A DNA stretch of 64,000 nucleotides from Desulfuromonadaceae bacterium (GCA_028687585.1 JAQTZV010000003.1:186001-250000); one strand, 5' to 3'. Counted from the stretch's first letter, positions 1-10,096 are shown. Notes: generated by a model from the sequence alone, not told the origin. Program-made: numbers and translations.

Positions 1-1
1 C

Positions 2-721
2 ACCTTTATGATGTACAAGTACGAGATAAAAAATATTTACCAGCCGAGCCTTGAATACCTGGCATACAACAATGCTGACCCGGGCAACTACCCGCTCGGC
101 GAGACAACTACCAGCGCCGTATTCAGTAGCATCACCCACAACAATACTGACTACCGGATGGACCCGTCCTTCGGTTTTATCAACTCGTTTTCAGCTGAGT
201 ACGCCGGCCTGGGGGGCAACAATAAATTCGCCCGCTTTATTACCGATCACACCTACTTTCACCCGGTCTACAAGAAATTGATCGCGTCAACCAAGTTGAC
301 GTTAGGGTACATAGCGGAAGTCGGCCAACCGATCCCGATCGATGAAAAGTTTTATCTCGGGGGCATCGGCTCCCTGCGCGGCTATGAATCCCGCACAGTT
401 TCTCCTATAACAAAAAATATTACCGGTATTAATGGCGCAATTGTCTATACCGGCGGCGAGAAAGAGCTCTTCGGGAATATCGAATTGACATTCCCGCTAC
501 TCCCTGAAGCCGGACTAAAAGGGGTCGTATTTTTCGACTACGGCAATTCATTTACGGATACTTCGAAGGCTTTCCCACTGCTCACGAGCTATGGCGGTGG
601 TATCCGCTGGGCATCCCCCATCGGACCGTTACGTCTTGAATACGGCATACCGCTCAAGCCCCGCACAGGAATCGACAGCTCAAGCGGCCGACTCGAATTT
701 TCAATTGGAAGCATGTTTTAA
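2..721 (+). CDS. bamA: Outer membrane protein assembly factor BamA, C-terminal part (5' end outside window)
   Basis: This is the C-terminal 240 or so residues of the Omp85-family barrel that inserts beta-barrel proteins into the outer membrane. The reading frame is open to the window edge, so the ATG at 8 is internal. Near residue 120 is the GxxSLRGY motif (VRGF/Y box of the family), which lies in the extracellular loop folded into the barrel. The last strand ends in a C-terminal Phe (SIGSMF), the usual barrel-recognition signature. The POTRA domains lie upstream of the window. It is followed at 55 bp by the Skp/OmpH chaperone gene, the usual bamA-skp-lpxD order. Confidence 0.93.
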   Translation, partial: TFMMYKYEIKNIYQPSLEYLAYNNADPGNYPLGETTTSAVFSSITHNNTDYRMDPSFGFINSFSAEYAGLGGNNKFARFITDHTYFHPVYKKLIASTKLTLGYIAEVGQPIPIDEKFYLGGIGSLRGYESRTVSPITKNITGINGAIVYTGGEKELFGNIELTFPLLPEAGLKGVVFFDYGNSFTDTSKAFPLLTSYGGGIRWASPIGPLRLEYGIPLKPRTGIDSSSGRLEFSIGSMF

Positions 722-775
722 ACAACATCGATTTTTAAGGGTCTGACAACCCACACCATTAAAGGAGAAAGATAC

Positions 776-1294
776 ATGAAACGCATTATTCTGGCAGGTA
801 TCGTAGCAGCGTGTTTTGCATCAACAGCTGTTTTTGCAGCTGATCTGAAGCTCGGTTACATCGACATGCAACGGGCATTGAACGGCTCCGAAGCAGGGAA
901 AGAGGCCAAGGAGCAACTGGCCTCCAAGGTTAAAAAGTATCAGGATGATATTAATGTAAAGCAGGAAGAGCTCAAAAAGCTGAAAGATGAGCTTGAAAAG
1001 CAGGGCATGTTGCTTTCCGATTCCGCCCGCGCTTCCAAAGAGAAAGATTATCAAAACAAATTGAAGGATTTTCAGCGTTTTACCAAGGATGCTCAAGATG
1101 AACTGCAGGGCAAGGATGAAGAGCTCACCCGCAAAATTCTTGAAGGGATGGAGAAAGTCATTCAGGTTTTCGGACGTCAGAACGGCTACACCTTTATTTT
1201 CGTGAAAAATGACGGCATGCTGTTGTTCGTTGATGAAAAGGCTGATCTTACCGAAGAAGTGTTGAAGTTGTTCAATGCTAGCCGAAAGAAATAA
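776..1294 (+). CDS. skp: OmpH/Skp family periplasmic chaperone
   Basis: This 172-residue protein has a signal peptide (about residues 1-22, ending AVFAA) and then a Lys/Glu-rich alpha-helical hairpin. Such hairpins form the tentacles of trimeric Skp, which holds unfolded outer membrane proteins in the periplasm. The [10 protein letters not shown] start of the mature part is typical of OmpH. The start codon is well placed behind AAAGGAGAAAG. The gene lies between bamA and lpxD, as in many Gram-negative genomes. Length matches the family. Confidence 0.93.
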   Translation: MKRIILAGIVAACFASTAVFAADLKLGYIDMQRALNGSEAGKEAKEQLASKVKKYQDDINVKQEELKKLKDELEKQGMLLSDSARASKEKDYQNKLKDFQRFTKDAQDELQGKDEELTRKILEGMEKVIQVFGRQNGYTFIFVKNDGMLLFVDEKADLTEEVLKLFNASRKK

Positions 1295-1298
1295 CAAT

Positions 1299-2363
1299 AT
1301 GACACAGGCACGTACAGTTACAGAAATTGCCCACTATCTTGGCGGTACGGTTCAGGGAGACGGCGCAATACGGATTTCCGGATTGGGAACGCTGGAAACA
1401 GCCGGACCGGACGCACTGACATTTCTTGCAAACCCCAGGTATGCCTCCAAAGTTGCAGAGACCGCGGCCGGTGCTGTGCTCATGGCACCGGGCGGAGAGC
1501 GCTATGGGCGCACAGCTATTGAAGTTACCAACCCGTATCTCTGTTTTGCCAAGCTGTTGACACTCTTCTACACAACGCCTCACGAACCGCTTGGGATTCT
1601 CCCTGCAGCGATCGTCGACAGCACGGCGGCAGTTGGCAATGGTGTCACTGTTTATCCGGGGGCCTGCATCGGCAAACATGCTGTTGTCGGGAATCGCACG
1701 GTGATCCATCCGGGAGCGGTGCTGTATGACAATGTCATCATCGGCGAAGATTGTGTCATTCATGCGAACGCCGTTATTCGTGAACGTTGCCGACTCGGCA
1801 ATCGTTGCATTATTCAACCGGGTGCCGTAATCGGATCTGATGGTTTCGGCTATGCTCCGGATGGTAGCGGCTACTACCGCATCCCGCAAATTGGTATTGT
1901 TGTGCTTGATGATGATGTTGAGATCGGAGCAAACAGCTGTATTGATCGGGCCGCCGTTGAAGTTACCCGGATCAGGAGGGGCACCAAGCTGGATAATCTG
2001 GTGCAGATTGCCCACAACTGCGAGATCGGTGAGGACTGTATGATCGTTTCCCAAGTGGGCATATCGGGAAGTGCCAAAATCGGCAATCACGTCACCCTTG
2101 CTGGTCAGGTCGGCGTAGCAGGCCACCTCACGATCGGTGACAATGTGTTGGTTGGGGCTCAGTCCGGAGTGCCGGGTTCGCTGCCGGCCAATGCAGCCTA
2201 TAGCGGGACGCCGACCATGCCGCACAAGGAATGGTTGAAATCTTCCATGATCGTGCCACGATTGCCGGAGTTACGGAAAACCGTTTCTTCTCTTGAAAAA
2301 CGTATCACCGAGCTTGAATCCATGCTGAAACAGACCCCCTCAGGAGAGCTGAAATGCAATTAG
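1299..2363 (+). CDS. lpxD: UDP-3-O-(3-hydroxyacyl)glucosamine N-acyltransferase LpxD
   Basis: This 354-residue enzyme adds the second hydroxyacyl chain, from acyl-ACP, to UDP-3-O-acylglucosamine in lipid A synthesis. An N-terminal uridine-binding domain (about 1-100) precedes hexapeptide repeats (about 100-300) of the left-handed beta helix. The catalytic His lies in the segment [14 protein letters not shown]. The C-terminal helix carries the ACP-binding extension. An in-frame ATG at 1275 lies inside skp, but the ATG at 1299 follows a purine-rich GAAAGAAA and gives the normal N-terminus. The end overlaps fabZ by 10 bp, so translation is probably coupled. Confidence 0.95.
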   Translation: MTQARTVTEIAHYLGGTVQGDGAIRISGLGTLETAGPDALTFLANPRYASKVAETAAGAVLMAPGGERYGRTAIEVTNPYLCFAKLLTLFYTTPHEPLGILPAAIVDSTAAVGNGVTVYPGACIGKHAVVGNRTVIHPGAVLYDNVIIGEDCVIHANAVIRERCRLGNRCIIQPGAVIGSDGFGYAPDGSGYYRIPQIGIVVLDDDVEIGANSCIDRAAVEVTRIRRGTKLDNLVQIAHNCEIGEDCMIVSQVGISGSAKIGNHVTLAGQVGVAGHLTIGDNVLVGAQSGVPGSLPANAAYSGTPTMPHKEWLKSSMIVPRLPELRKTVSSLEKRITELESMLKQTPSGELKCN

Positions 2364-2797
2364 ACATCAATGAAATCATGAAAATACTCCCGCATCGCTT
2401 CCCGTTTCTGATGGTTGACCGGATTATCGAATGTGAGTTGGGAAAACGCTGCGTAGGGATAAAAAATGTTACCATTAATGAGCCGTTTTTCCCGGGACAT
2501 TTTCCCGGCCATCCGGTCATGCCGGGGGTTCTTATCATCGAAGCAATGGCTCAGGTTGCCGGTATCATGGCATATCTGGCTTCCGATGAAGTAACCCGCG
2601 CCAAAGTAACCTACTTCATGGCAATCGACAATGCCCGCTTCCGCAAACCGGTTTCGCCCGGTGATCAACTGCGCATTGAGATCACAACGACCATGAACAG
2701 AAGGGGAATCTGGGGAGTCGCCGGAAAAGCGTTTGTCGGCACTACGCTGGTGACTGAAGCCGATCTTAAGGCGACATTTGCGGATTCACCAAAATAA
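2354..2797 (+). CDS. fabZ: 3-hydroxyacyl-ACP dehydratase FabZ
   Basis: This 147-residue hot-dog-fold dehydratase removes water from 3-hydroxyacyl-ACP in fatty acid synthesis, competing with LpxA and LpxD for hydroxyacyl-ACP. The diagnostic [10 protein letters not shown] and [16 protein letters not shown]...EAMAQ segments hold the catalytic His and Glu. The start lies behind AGGAGAGC inside the end of lpxD. The placement between lpxD and lpxA is the classical arrangement. Confidence 0.96.
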   Translation: MQLDINEIMKILPHRFPFLMVDRIIECELGKRCVGIKNVTINEPFFPGHFPGHPVMPGVLIIEAMAQVAGIMAYLASDEVTRAKVTYFMAIDNARFRKPVSPGDQLRIEITTTMNRRGIWGVAGKAFVGTTLVTEADLKATFADSPK

Positions 2798-2841
2798 CTT
2801 TTGAACTCTCCTTGTCGGAGGGGCCTTATGGGAGAAACATC

Positions 2842-3621
2842 ATGATCCACCCGACTGCGGTAATTGATCCAACAGCCACACTTGCTTCAGACGTAGAAAT
2901 TGCGCCGTATGTCATCATCGGCAAACATGTCACCATCGGCAGAGGGACTTCTATCGGCGCTCATACCGTTATCGGAGACTGGACCGAGATTGGCGAAAAC
3001 AACCAGATTTACCATCTCGCATCAGTCGGGCCTGCCCCGCAGGATCTGAAATATCGTGGCGAAGAGTGCTGGACGCGCATTGGCAACAGCAATATCATCC
3101 GTGAATTTGCAACCATTCATCGCGGCACGGTTACCGGTATCAGTGAGACCGTCGTGGGAGATAATAATCTGTTCATGGCCTATTCGCATGTGGCCCACGA
3201 CTGCCGGATCGGCAATAGCGTGGTTATGGCGAATGCAGCAACACTGGCCGGACACGTAACCATAGAAGATCATGTCATCCTTGGCGGTCTGGTGGCAGTA
3301 CACCAGTTTGTAACCATTGGCGCTCACGCCATGGCAGGAGGGGGGACTCTGGTCGGTCTTGACCTTCCTCCCTACCTGATAGCGACTCCAGGCACGGGCG
3401 ATGCCAAGCTGCGCGGCCTCAATCTCGTCGGACTCAAACGCCGCGGATTTTCTGATGATTCAATTTTCAAATTGAAGAAGGCCTACAAAGCTCTTTTTAT
3501 GGCGGGTCTTAAGCTGGCCGATGCGATAGAGCGCATTAATGCCGAAATCAGTGATTGCCCCGAAGTTGATTATCTGCTTGCGTTCATAAAACGCTCCGAA
3601 CGAGGAATTTGTCGCGGATGA
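2842..3621 (+). CDS. lpxA: UDP-N-acetylglucosamine acyltransferase LpxA
   Basis: This 259-residue enzyme catalyses the first step of lipid A synthesis, O-acylation of UDP-GlcNAc. The N-terminal two thirds are hexapeptide repeats of a left-handed helix. The catalytic His sits in MAYSHVAHDCRIG, and the C-terminal helical domain ends in FIKRSERGICRG, a typical LpxA tail. The ATG at 2842 is chosen because it follows GGGAGAAAC and gives the standard MIHPTA start; a TTG 30 bp upstream would add an unrelated leader. The stop overlaps the next start. Confidence 0.95.
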   Translation: MIHPTAVIDPTATLASDVEIAPYVIIGKHVTIGRGTSIGAHTVIGDWTEIGENNQIYHLASVGPAPQDLKYRGEECWTRIGNSNIIREFATIHRGTVTGISETVVGDNNLFMAYSHVAHDCRIGNSVVMANAATLAGHVTIEDHVILGGLVAVHQFVTIGAHAMAGGGTLVGLDLPPYLIATPGTGDAKLRGLNLVGLKRRGFSDDSIFKLKKAYKALFMAGLKLADAIERINAEISDCPEVDYLLAFIKRSERGICRG

Positions 3622-4817
3622 TGTCCACGCGTGGCGGGGCTGTTTTACATCCGCCTGACTTATCACGGAGTCGACGTATTATGATTGTTGCCGGAGAAGC
3701 ATCCGGTGACATCTATGGAGCCGATCTGGTGCAAAAAGCGCTTTCACTCGATTCCGGGCTTCATTTCTTCGGTATCGGCGGTTCCCGTATGCGTGAATCG
3801 GGCGTGACAACGCTGGTAGATTCGGCTGACATGGCGGTGATGGGATTAGTCGAGGTATTCAAACATTTTGGCGTCATATCCGCTGCATTTCTCACGCTCA
3901 AAAAACTCCTGCAGCAAAATCCTCCTGAGCTGCTCATCCTGATCGACTACCCCGGTTTTAACCTCCGTTTGGCGAAGGTGGCAAAAAAGGCCGGCGTAAA
4001 AGTTCTGTACTATATCAGCCCCAAGGTATGGGCCTGGAAAGCGGGACGAATCAGAAAAATTGCTGCCACGGTCAACCAGATGGCGGTCATTTTCCCCTTT
4101 GAAGTTCCTATTTACCAAAAAGCGGGAGTTCCGGTCACTTTTGTCGGCCACCCGATGCTTGACCTCGTACATGTGGAGATGAGCCGGGAAGAAGCGGCGG
4201 CAAGCTTTGGTCTTGATCCGTCCAGAAAAATAGTCGGTCTTTTTCCCGGCAGTCGCAGAAGCGAGATAGAGCGCATCCTGCCGTCAATCCTTGCTGCTGC
4301 AGACCGATTGCATAAAATTTTTCCCGATCTGCAATTCGTCATGCCATTGGCATCAACACTTTCAGAAGAGGACATACGCCCCCATCTGAATGACATCGGC
4401 GTTACACCGATTATTACCTCTGAGAGGATTCATGACCTGATCAGGGGGTGTGATGCCATAATATCGGTATCCGGCACGGTCACTCTGGAAATAGCGCTGG
4501 TCGGTACACCTATGGTCATAATCTACAAGCTTGCCCCGCTCACCTATAAAGTGGCCAGGAGGGTGGTGAAAATCGAGCATATCGGGCTGTGCAACATCGT
4601 CGCCGGTCGGAGCCTGGTCAAGGAACTGATTCAGGAACAGGCCAATCCGAAAGCGATTGCCGCCGAGATAGCGACGATTCTGTCGCACGAAACCTACCGG
4701 TCAACAATGAACAGTGAACTGACCGCTATCCGCGAAAAACTTGGCGGTGGCGGTGCCGCTCTGCGAACAGCGTCACTGGCTCTTGATCTTATTAACAGAA
4801 CAGAGGATGGCGTATGA
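3618..4817 (+). CDS. lpxB: Lipid-A-disaccharide synthase LpxB
   Basis: This GT19 enzyme condenses UDP-diacylglucosamine with lipid X to form the lipid A disaccharide at the inner membrane. Family motifs visible are IMIVAGEASGDIYGA at the N-terminus, SPKVWAWKAGR near residue 130, and FPGSRRSEIERILP near residue 215. ATG codons at 3618 and 3621 overlap the lpxA stop behind GAGGAA. An ATG at 3681 (378 residues, behind CACGGAG) fits the usual length equally well, so the N-terminus is uncertain by 21 residues. The gene abuts lpxA directly, with no lpxI between them. Confidence 0.93.
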   Translation: MMSTRGGAVLHPPDLSRSRRIMIVAGEASGDIYGADLVQKALSLDSGLHFFGIGGSRMRESGVTTLVDSADMAVMGLVEVFKHFGVISAAFLTLKKLLQQNPPELLILIDYPGFNLRLAKVAKKAGVKVLYYISPKVWAWKAGRIRKIAATVNQMAVIFPFEVPIYQKAGVPVTFVGHPMLDLVHVEMSREEAAASFGLDPSRKIVGLFPGSRRSEIERILPSILAAADRLHKIFPDLQFVMPLASTLSEEDIRPHLNDIGVTPIITSERIHDLIRGCDAIISVSGTVTLEIALVGTPMVIIYKLAPLTYKVARRVVKIEHIGLCNIVAGRSLVKELIQEQANPKAIAAEIATILSHETYRSTMNSELTAIREKLGGGGAALRTASLALDLINRTEDGV

Positions 4818-6562
4818 GTGCTTTTGGCCGCATTCTCCATTATTGTAAACCGTACTGGGGCAGAATAGTCCTTTCAACCGCGGCCTCTATTACCGTCGGC
4901 AGCATGGACGGAGCGTTTGCGTATCTGGTGGAACCGCTGCTGAAAAAGACCTTTGCCAATAATGACAAAACAATCTTTACGCTCCTCCCTTTTGCTGTTT
5001 TAATTCTGTTTGCCATCAGAGCAGCGTGCCGTTTTCTGAATGATTATTTTATCAGAACTGCTGGAGAGCTTGCGATTCAGGATATCCGAAATGATATCTA
5101 TCGGAGCAGCATGAGACTTGGCCTCCGGTTCTTTCAAAAAAACTCCACCGGCGCGCTCATGTCACGGGTTATGTCTGATGTTGCCGTCATGCAGAACGGA
5201 ATTGCCAACGTTGTTACCAGCGTCTGTCGCGATGGATTTTCGGCCATTTCACTCCTTGTCGTTATTTTCTATCGAAGTTGGCAGCTGGCGCTGATAACGT
5301 TTATCGTTATCCCGCTTACCGTCTTTTCGGCACAGAAGATCGGCAAACGCATCAAACGCCTTTCGGGCAAGAGCCAGGAAAAGATCGGTGATGTTGCCTC
5401 TCTTCTGCAGGAAACATTTTCCGGCATTAAAGTAGTCAAAGCATTCGGGCTTGGGGAGTGGATGACCCAGCGTTTTAACGCCGCAACGGCAGACTATTAC
5501 ATCTTCATCCGGAAGGCGATCAAGTATGGCAGCATCTCGACACCGGTAATCGAAATGATTACCTCTCTCGGAATTGCCGGTGTAATCTGGGTTGGCGGCA
5601 GTATGGTCATGAGTGGCAAACTCACTTCGGCCGAATTTTTTTCTTTTATAACCGCCATGGTGCTGGTCTACAAGCCGGTAAAAAGCCTGAATAATTCGTA
5701 CAATATCATTCAGGCCTCCATCGGTGCTGCCATACGGGTGTTTGAAGTAATAGACGAGAAGCCCGAAATCTCTGATGCCGAGAATGTTGTTTCAATCGGC
5801 CGCGTGGCTGGAGATGTTGAATTCAGGGATGTTTCCTTTGCCTATGATGGAGAGATGGTAATCAATCACATTCATCTCACTGCCCGCCATGGTGAAATCA
5901 TTGCCCTGGTTGGCCCGTCAGGTGGCGGCAAATCAACGCTGGTCTCGCTGATACCCCGTTTTTATGATGTCTCAGACGGCGCCATTATGTTTGACGGTGT
6001 CGATATCCGTGCAATCGGCATGAAGGATCTCATACGCCAGGTGGCACTGGTTGATCAGGAAACCATGCTCTTCAACGATACGATTGCCAACAATATCCGC
6101 TATGGAAATTTTGCGGCTACTGATGCTGAAGTTGAGAGTGCTGCACGAGCAGCTTTTGCGCATGACTTCATCATGGAGATGCCTGAAGGCTATGCCACCA
6201 CCATCGGAGACCGTGGCATACGACTGTCCGGCGGCCAGCGTCAGCGGCTCTGTATTGCCCGCGCCTTGATAAAGAATGCGCCAATTCTCATTCTTGATGA
6301 AGCAACAAGCGCTCTTGATACAGAAAGCGAACAGATGGTGCAGAAAGCGCTCGATAACCTGATGACGAACCGGACTACCTTTGTCATTGCCCACCGCCTT
6401 TCAACCATTCTGCATGCGGATAACATTCTTGTATTGGAGAACGGTCGGATCGTCGAAAGCGGTTCGCATAAAGAACTTCTTAATAACAGCGGTCTCTACA
6501 GCCGACTTTGCTCTCTGCAGTTCGGAGACGGTGACGGTAACGCATCGACCAATACACCATGA
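4814..6562 (+). CDS. msbA: Lipid A export ABC transporter MsbA
   Basis: This 582-residue half transporter flips lipid A-core across the inner membrane. Six transmembrane helices occupy about residues 15-310. The nucleotide-binding domain has Walker A GPSGGGKST (about 367-375), an LSGGQ signature (about 472) and Walker B ILILDEA followed by an H-loop His in IAHRLST. The start overlaps lpxB (ATGA). The next acyltransferase gene overlaps its stop in the same way, so this is a coupled operon. Confidence 0.95.
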   Translation: MSAFGRILHYCKPYWGRIVLSTAASITVGSMDGAFAYLVEPLLKKTFANNDKTIFTLLPFAVLILFAIRAACRFLNDYFIRTAGELAIQDIRNDIYRSSMRLGLRFFQKNSTGALMSRVMSDVAVMQNGIANVVTSVCRDGFSAISLLVVIFYRSWQLALITFIVIPLTVFSAQKIGKRIKRLSGKSQEKIGDVASLLQETFSGIKVVKAFGLGEWMTQRFNAATADYYIFIRKAIKYGSISTPVIEMITSLGIAGVIWVGGSMVMSGKLTSAEFFSFITAMVLVYKPVKSLNNSYNIIQASIGAAIRVFEVIDEKPEISDAENVVSIGRVAGDVEFRDVSFAYDGEMVINHIHLTARHGEIIALVGPSGGGKSTLVSLIPRFYDVSDGAIMFDGVDIRAIGMKDLIRQVALVDQETMLFNDTIANNIRYGNFAATDAEVESAARAAFAHDFIMEMPEGYATTIGDRGIRLSGGQRQRLCIARALIKNAPILILDEATSALDTESEQMVQKALDNLMTNRTTFVIAHRLSTILHADNILVLENGRIVESGSHKELLNNSGLYSRLCSLQFGDGDGNASTNTP

Positions 6563-7491
6563 CACGAATCATCTGGGCCATTCAGGCAGCGGTGTTCTAT
6601 CTGCTTACCGGTGCAATTGCAGTCATCCCCCGGCGTTTTTCCCGTAGTGCAGGTCGTCTTACCGGAAAGATAATGTATCGCCTGCTGGCCAGACGGCGGG
6701 ATATTGCCATTGACAACATCCGTCAGGCGCTCCCTTTTATGAAGCGCCATTCCGCCTGGACCGGCAGCTATGATACCGCTGAAGAAATTGCCCTGGCAAC
6801 GTTCATAAATCTGGGGATCTCCATAGTAGAGGTCTGCCGGATGTATCACGGCAGAGGCGCCGAGTTGTTTGACTCGATGAGCGTACAAGGCCTGGACAAT
6901 TTTCAGCGCGCCAAGGAAAAGGACATTGGCGTGCTCTGCGTCAGCGGCCATTGCGGCAACTGGGAGCTGGGTTCTCTCTCCTTCAAAAGACATCTTGATC
7001 TGAATGTCTGGGCGGTGGCTCGAAAACAGAATAACCCATACCTGAACACGATAGTTGAGAAGATGCGCATGGGGTACGGCAACAAGGTGATCTATACCAA
7101 ATCCGCCCTAAAACAGATGCTTGGCGTCATTAAGAATAACGGCGTCATCGGCATGCTGACCGATCAGGCCGCTGGTGAGCAAAACGGTATTCTCATCGAC
7201 TTTCTCGGCAGGAAAGCATGGGCTCTCAAGGCTCCTGTCGTTATTGCGCATAAAACCGGTGTGCCTGTTGTCCCGGTTCTTGGCTACAGAGAAGATGACC
7301 GGCACGTACTGGTATTCCTTCCGGAGTACACTCTGTGCGGAGATCGTACCGAGGTTGGAATCGCACAGGATATTCAGTCTTTATCACGGTATCTTGAAGA
7401 GTTTGTCTGCGCGCACCCCGCCGACTGGTACTGGGTGCACCGCCGCTGGAAACGGGCGGGACAAAGCAGTTCCGGCAGCAGTGCAACCTGA
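6559..7491 (+). CDS. lpxL: LpxL/HtrB-family lipid A acyltransferase
   Basis: This 310-residue membrane-associated acyltransferase should transfer a secondary acyl chain to Kdo-lipid A. An N-terminal hydrophobic segment is followed by the HX4D-type catalytic motif GHCGNWE (about residues 131-137) and a GMLTDQA segment that matches the family's second block. It could be LpxL or LpxM; the genes alone do not decide which position is acylated. It starts within the msbA stop and is followed 3 bp later by waaA. Confidence 0.88.
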   Translation: MTRIIWAIQAAVFYLLTGAIAVIPRRFSRSAGRLTGKIMYRLLARRRDIAIDNIRQALPFMKRHSAWTGSYDTAEEIALATFINLGISIVEVCRMYHGRGAELFDSMSVQGLDNFQRAKEKDIGVLCVSGHCGNWELGSLSFKRHLDLNVWAVARKQNNPYLNTIVEKMRMGYGNKVIYTKSALKQMLGVIKNNGVIGMLTDQAAGEQNGILIDFLGRKAWALKAPVVIAHKTGVPVVPVLGYREDDRHVLVFLPEYTLCGDRTEVGIAQDIQSLSRYLEEFVCAHPADWYWVHRRWKRAGQSSSGSSAT

Positions 7492-7494
7492 CCA

Positions 7495-8784
7495 ATGTTT
7501 TTTTTCGCCTACAACATACTCTCCCTCTTCCTGCTCATTCCGGTCATCTTTTACCACCTCTACCGTTCCGTCAGCCGTGGCAGACCACCCGCTTTTCGAG
7601 AACGATTCGGTCTTCTCTCTGCGACAGATCGGACAACATTAGGAAAGAAACCGGTAATCTGGCTGCACGCCGTCTCAGTGGGAGAATCAATCGCCGCCCG
7701 GCCGTTACTTAAAGCTCTCCGCGCACAGTATCCGGGACACGCCATCCTTCTATCCAATACTACGGAGACCGGTCGGACAATCAGCTCCACCTTTCCGGAA
7801 AAAGATCTTTGCATCTACTTCCCCTTTGATTTTCTGCCTGCTGTCTGCAGTTCGTTGAGAATCATCAAGCCGGAACTGATCATCATCATGGAAACTGAAA
7901 TCTGGCCTAATTTTACCCGCGAGGCAGTCAATCGGGGTATCCCGGTCATATTGGCCAATGGACGGATATCCGACCGTTCTTTCGGCCGCTATCTGAAATT
8001 TGGCTGGTTCTTTCGCCCTGCGCTCCAGGAATTTTCATCCCTCTGCATGCAGACGGAAACCGATCGCAAACGGATCATTGCCATCGGCGCATCATCGGAG
8101 CGGACGATCGTAACCGGTAATCTCAAGTACGACATCCCGTTCCAGCCGGTACGGGACGAAGAGAAAGCTCGTTTTCGACACCAGTACGCCATACCATCCA
8201 CCCTGACGGTAATGGTTGCCGCCAGCACCCATCCCGGAGAAGAAGAATTGATTCTCTCTGCATATCGGGAACTCCTGACAACGTGTGACAACCTCTTTCT
8301 TCTGCTTGTTCCGCGTCATCCCGAGCGAGCCACTGAAGTTGCTGTGCTGCTGGAGAAAGCTGCTCTTCCGTATCGGCGACGCACTACACTGATGGTAGAT
8401 GGAGAAGCTCTGTTTCACCATGGAGAGGTACTGCTGGTCGATACCATCGGAGAAATGATGGGGCTGTATGCCCTGTCCGATCTGGCCTTTGTTGGCGGCA
8501 GTCTGATGCCTACCGGAGGGCACAATCTTTTGGAACCGGCATCTCTCGGCATTCCAAGCATCTTTGGGCCGTATATGAATAACTTCAGAGAAATTGCGGA
8601 TCTGGTACTGCAGTATGGCGCCGGAATACAGATAGAAACGCCGGAAAAGCTGACTGAAACGGTGCGCACCGTCGTCATAAGTGAAACGTTGCGGCAGGTC
8701 CTGGGACAGAACGGCTTGAAGATGATGCGCGACAATGGTGGAGCAACACACCATATCATGCAGGAAATTGCGCGGTATTTATGA
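7495..8784 (+). CDS. waaA: 3-deoxy-D-manno-octulosonic acid transferase WaaA (KdtA)
   Basis: This 429-residue GT30 enzyme transfers Kdo from CMP-Kdo to lipid IVA. A single N-terminal membrane anchor (about 1-20) is followed by the WLHAVSVGE motif near residue 57 that holds the catalytic Glu region. METEIWPN is near residue 130, and the C-terminal nucleotide site includes GGSLMPTGGHNLLEPA. The protein is of family length. The stop overlaps the lpxK start. Confidence 0.95.
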   Translation: MFFFAYNILSLFLLIPVIFYHLYRSVSRGRPPAFRERFGLLSATDRTTLGKKPVIWLHAVSVGESIAARPLLKALRAQYPGHAILLSNTTETGRTISSTFPEKDLCIYFPFDFLPAVCSSLRIIKPELIIIMETEIWPNFTREAVNRGIPVILANGRISDRSFGRYLKFGWFFRPALQEFSSLCMQTETDRKRIIAIGASSERTIVTGNLKYDIPFQPVRDEEKARFRHQYAIPSTLTVMVAASTHPGEEELILSAYRELLTTCDNLFLLLVPRHPERATEVAVLLEKAALPYRRRTTLMVDGEALFHHGEVLLVDTIGEMMGLYALSDLAFVGGSLMPTGGHNLLEPASLGIPSIFGPYMNNFREIADLVLQYGAGIQIETPEKLTETVRTVVISETLRQVLGQNGLKMMRDNGGATHHIMQEIARYL

Positions 8785-9863
8785 AAGTCCCATTTGTTAC
8801 ATACTGGCGCGAACTCGCAAGCGGCGCCCGGTCGGCAACGATTGACCATCTGGTAATCCTTCTGCTTGCGCCGTTTGGTCTGGTTTATTCAAGTATCCAG
8901 CTCCTGCGCGCCGGCTTGTATCGAATCGGCATTCTGAAAATCCGCCGTTTGCCGCGACCGGTTGTCTCGATCGGTAACATTACTGTCGGTGGCACCGGCA
9001 AGACGCCGATAACCGCATTTATTGCCCGTCTGCTGATTCAGCAGGGTTACCGGGTAGCGGTACTTTCGCGGGGATATGGCGGCTCCCTGGAAGGGCAGAG
9101 CGTCGTCGTCAGTGATGGTGTTACCGTCATGCTGGGGCCGCACGAATGCGGCGACGAACCGTATCTGCTGGCATCAACAGTATCGGGTCTCATGGTTGTA
9201 ATCGGCACGGATCGATATGCTGCCGGCCAACTGGCGATGCAGCAGCTTGCGCCGGACATTTTTCTGCTGGATGACGGCTTCCAGCATCTGCGCCTTTGGC
9301 GGGATATGAATATACTGCTGCTGGACTGTTCCCGGCCACTGGGGAATGGATGGGCCCTCCCGGCCGGATTGCTGCGGGAGCCGGCAACTGCGGCGCGGCG
9401 CGCCGACCTGACTATCATAACGCGCTGTCCCGAAGGCACATGCATTAATGGCGATATTCCCGGCAAACCCGCCTTTGCGGCTTCACATCACCTGGTTGAT
9501 GTTATGCCCCTGCGAGGCGGAGGGGCGGTACCCTTGTCTGGCTTGTTGGGTCGCAGGCTGCTGGCTTTTGCCGGGATAGCGCAACCGGAGTCGTTTTTTT
9601 CCGGTTTACGGGAATGTGGCCTTACCGTCGTACAGACACTCCCCTTTCCGGATCATGCCGGCTATGACCATGTCAGGCTTGATGAAATCACTGCTGCCAT
9701 GCAGAGCAGCGGTGCCGAATATGCAATTACTACCGAAAAGGACGGGGTCAAGTTGCAGAGAGTGGCACCGGAGATCGCCGCAGTCACCTACGTAGCCAGG
9801 CTGGATATTGAGATAGAAAGACCGGCGGATTTACTGGCTTTACTGTGCAATTTTCTTCCATAA
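8781..9863 (+). CDS. lpxK: Tetraacyldisaccharide 4'-kinase LpxK
   Basis: This 360-residue kinase phosphorylates the 4' position of the lipid A disaccharide. An N-terminal hydrophobic helix anchors it in the membrane. The P-loop reads GGTGKTP at about residues 70-76, and DDGFQHLRLWRD is the family's substrate-binding block near 160. Its position after waaA completes the Kdo-lipid A operon; the next gene is 65 bp further on. Confidence 0.95.
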   Translation: MKVPFVTYWRELASGARSATIDHLVILLLAPFGLVYSSIQLLRAGLYRIGILKIRRLPRPVVSIGNITVGGTGKTPITAFIARLLIQQGYRVAVLSRGYGGSLEGQSVVVSDGVTVMLGPHECGDEPYLLASTVSGLMVVIGTDRYAAGQLAMQQLAPDIFLLDDGFQHLRLWRDMNILLLDCSRPLGNGWALPAGLLREPATAARRADLTIITRCPEGTCINGDIPGKPAFAASHHLVDVMPLRGGGAVPLSGLLGRRLLAFAGIAQPESFFSGLRECGLTVVQTLPFPDHAGYDHVRLDEITAAMQSSGAEYAITTEKDGVKLQRVAPEIAAVTYVARLDIEIERPADLLALLCNFLP

Positions 9864-9928
9864 AACTTATTTTTATGGCACTTTAATCAGCTTTGGGGCG
9901 CATGATAATGGAGTTGAAGGATAATCAG

Positions 9929-10096
9929 ATGATTTCAGAAGAGCTGCTTGCCATACTTGCGTGTCCGGCCTGCACGGGTGATCTCGAACCGAATACGGCT
10001 CGATCTGCTCTGCTCTGCCGCCACTGCCTTCTGGCCTTTTCCTCGCAAGACGGCATACCGGTTATGCTGATTGACCAGGCAGAGCGAATCTCCTGA
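9929..10096 (+). CDS. Trm112/UPF0434 family zinc-binding small protein
   Basis: This 55-residue protein matches the bacterial Trm112-like family, whose members act as small activator or stabiliser subunits. It has CPACTGDLE near the N-terminus and CRHCLLAF further on, forming a four-Cys zinc site, and a GIPVML segment typical of the family. The ATG at 9929 is preferred because AAGGA lies 8 bp upstream and the protein then begins MISEELL as family members do. Two ATGs at 9902 and 9908 would add a non-family leader. It is adjacent to the heptosyltransferase gene, with zero spacing. Confidence 0.82.
   Translation: MISEELLAILACPACTGDLEPNTARSALLCRHCLLAFSSQDGIPVMLIDQAERIS

Noticed and set aside
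1278..2225. 315-codon frame on the minus strand
   Set aside because: It is antisense to lpxD, whose hexapeptide repeats explain the long open complementary frame.
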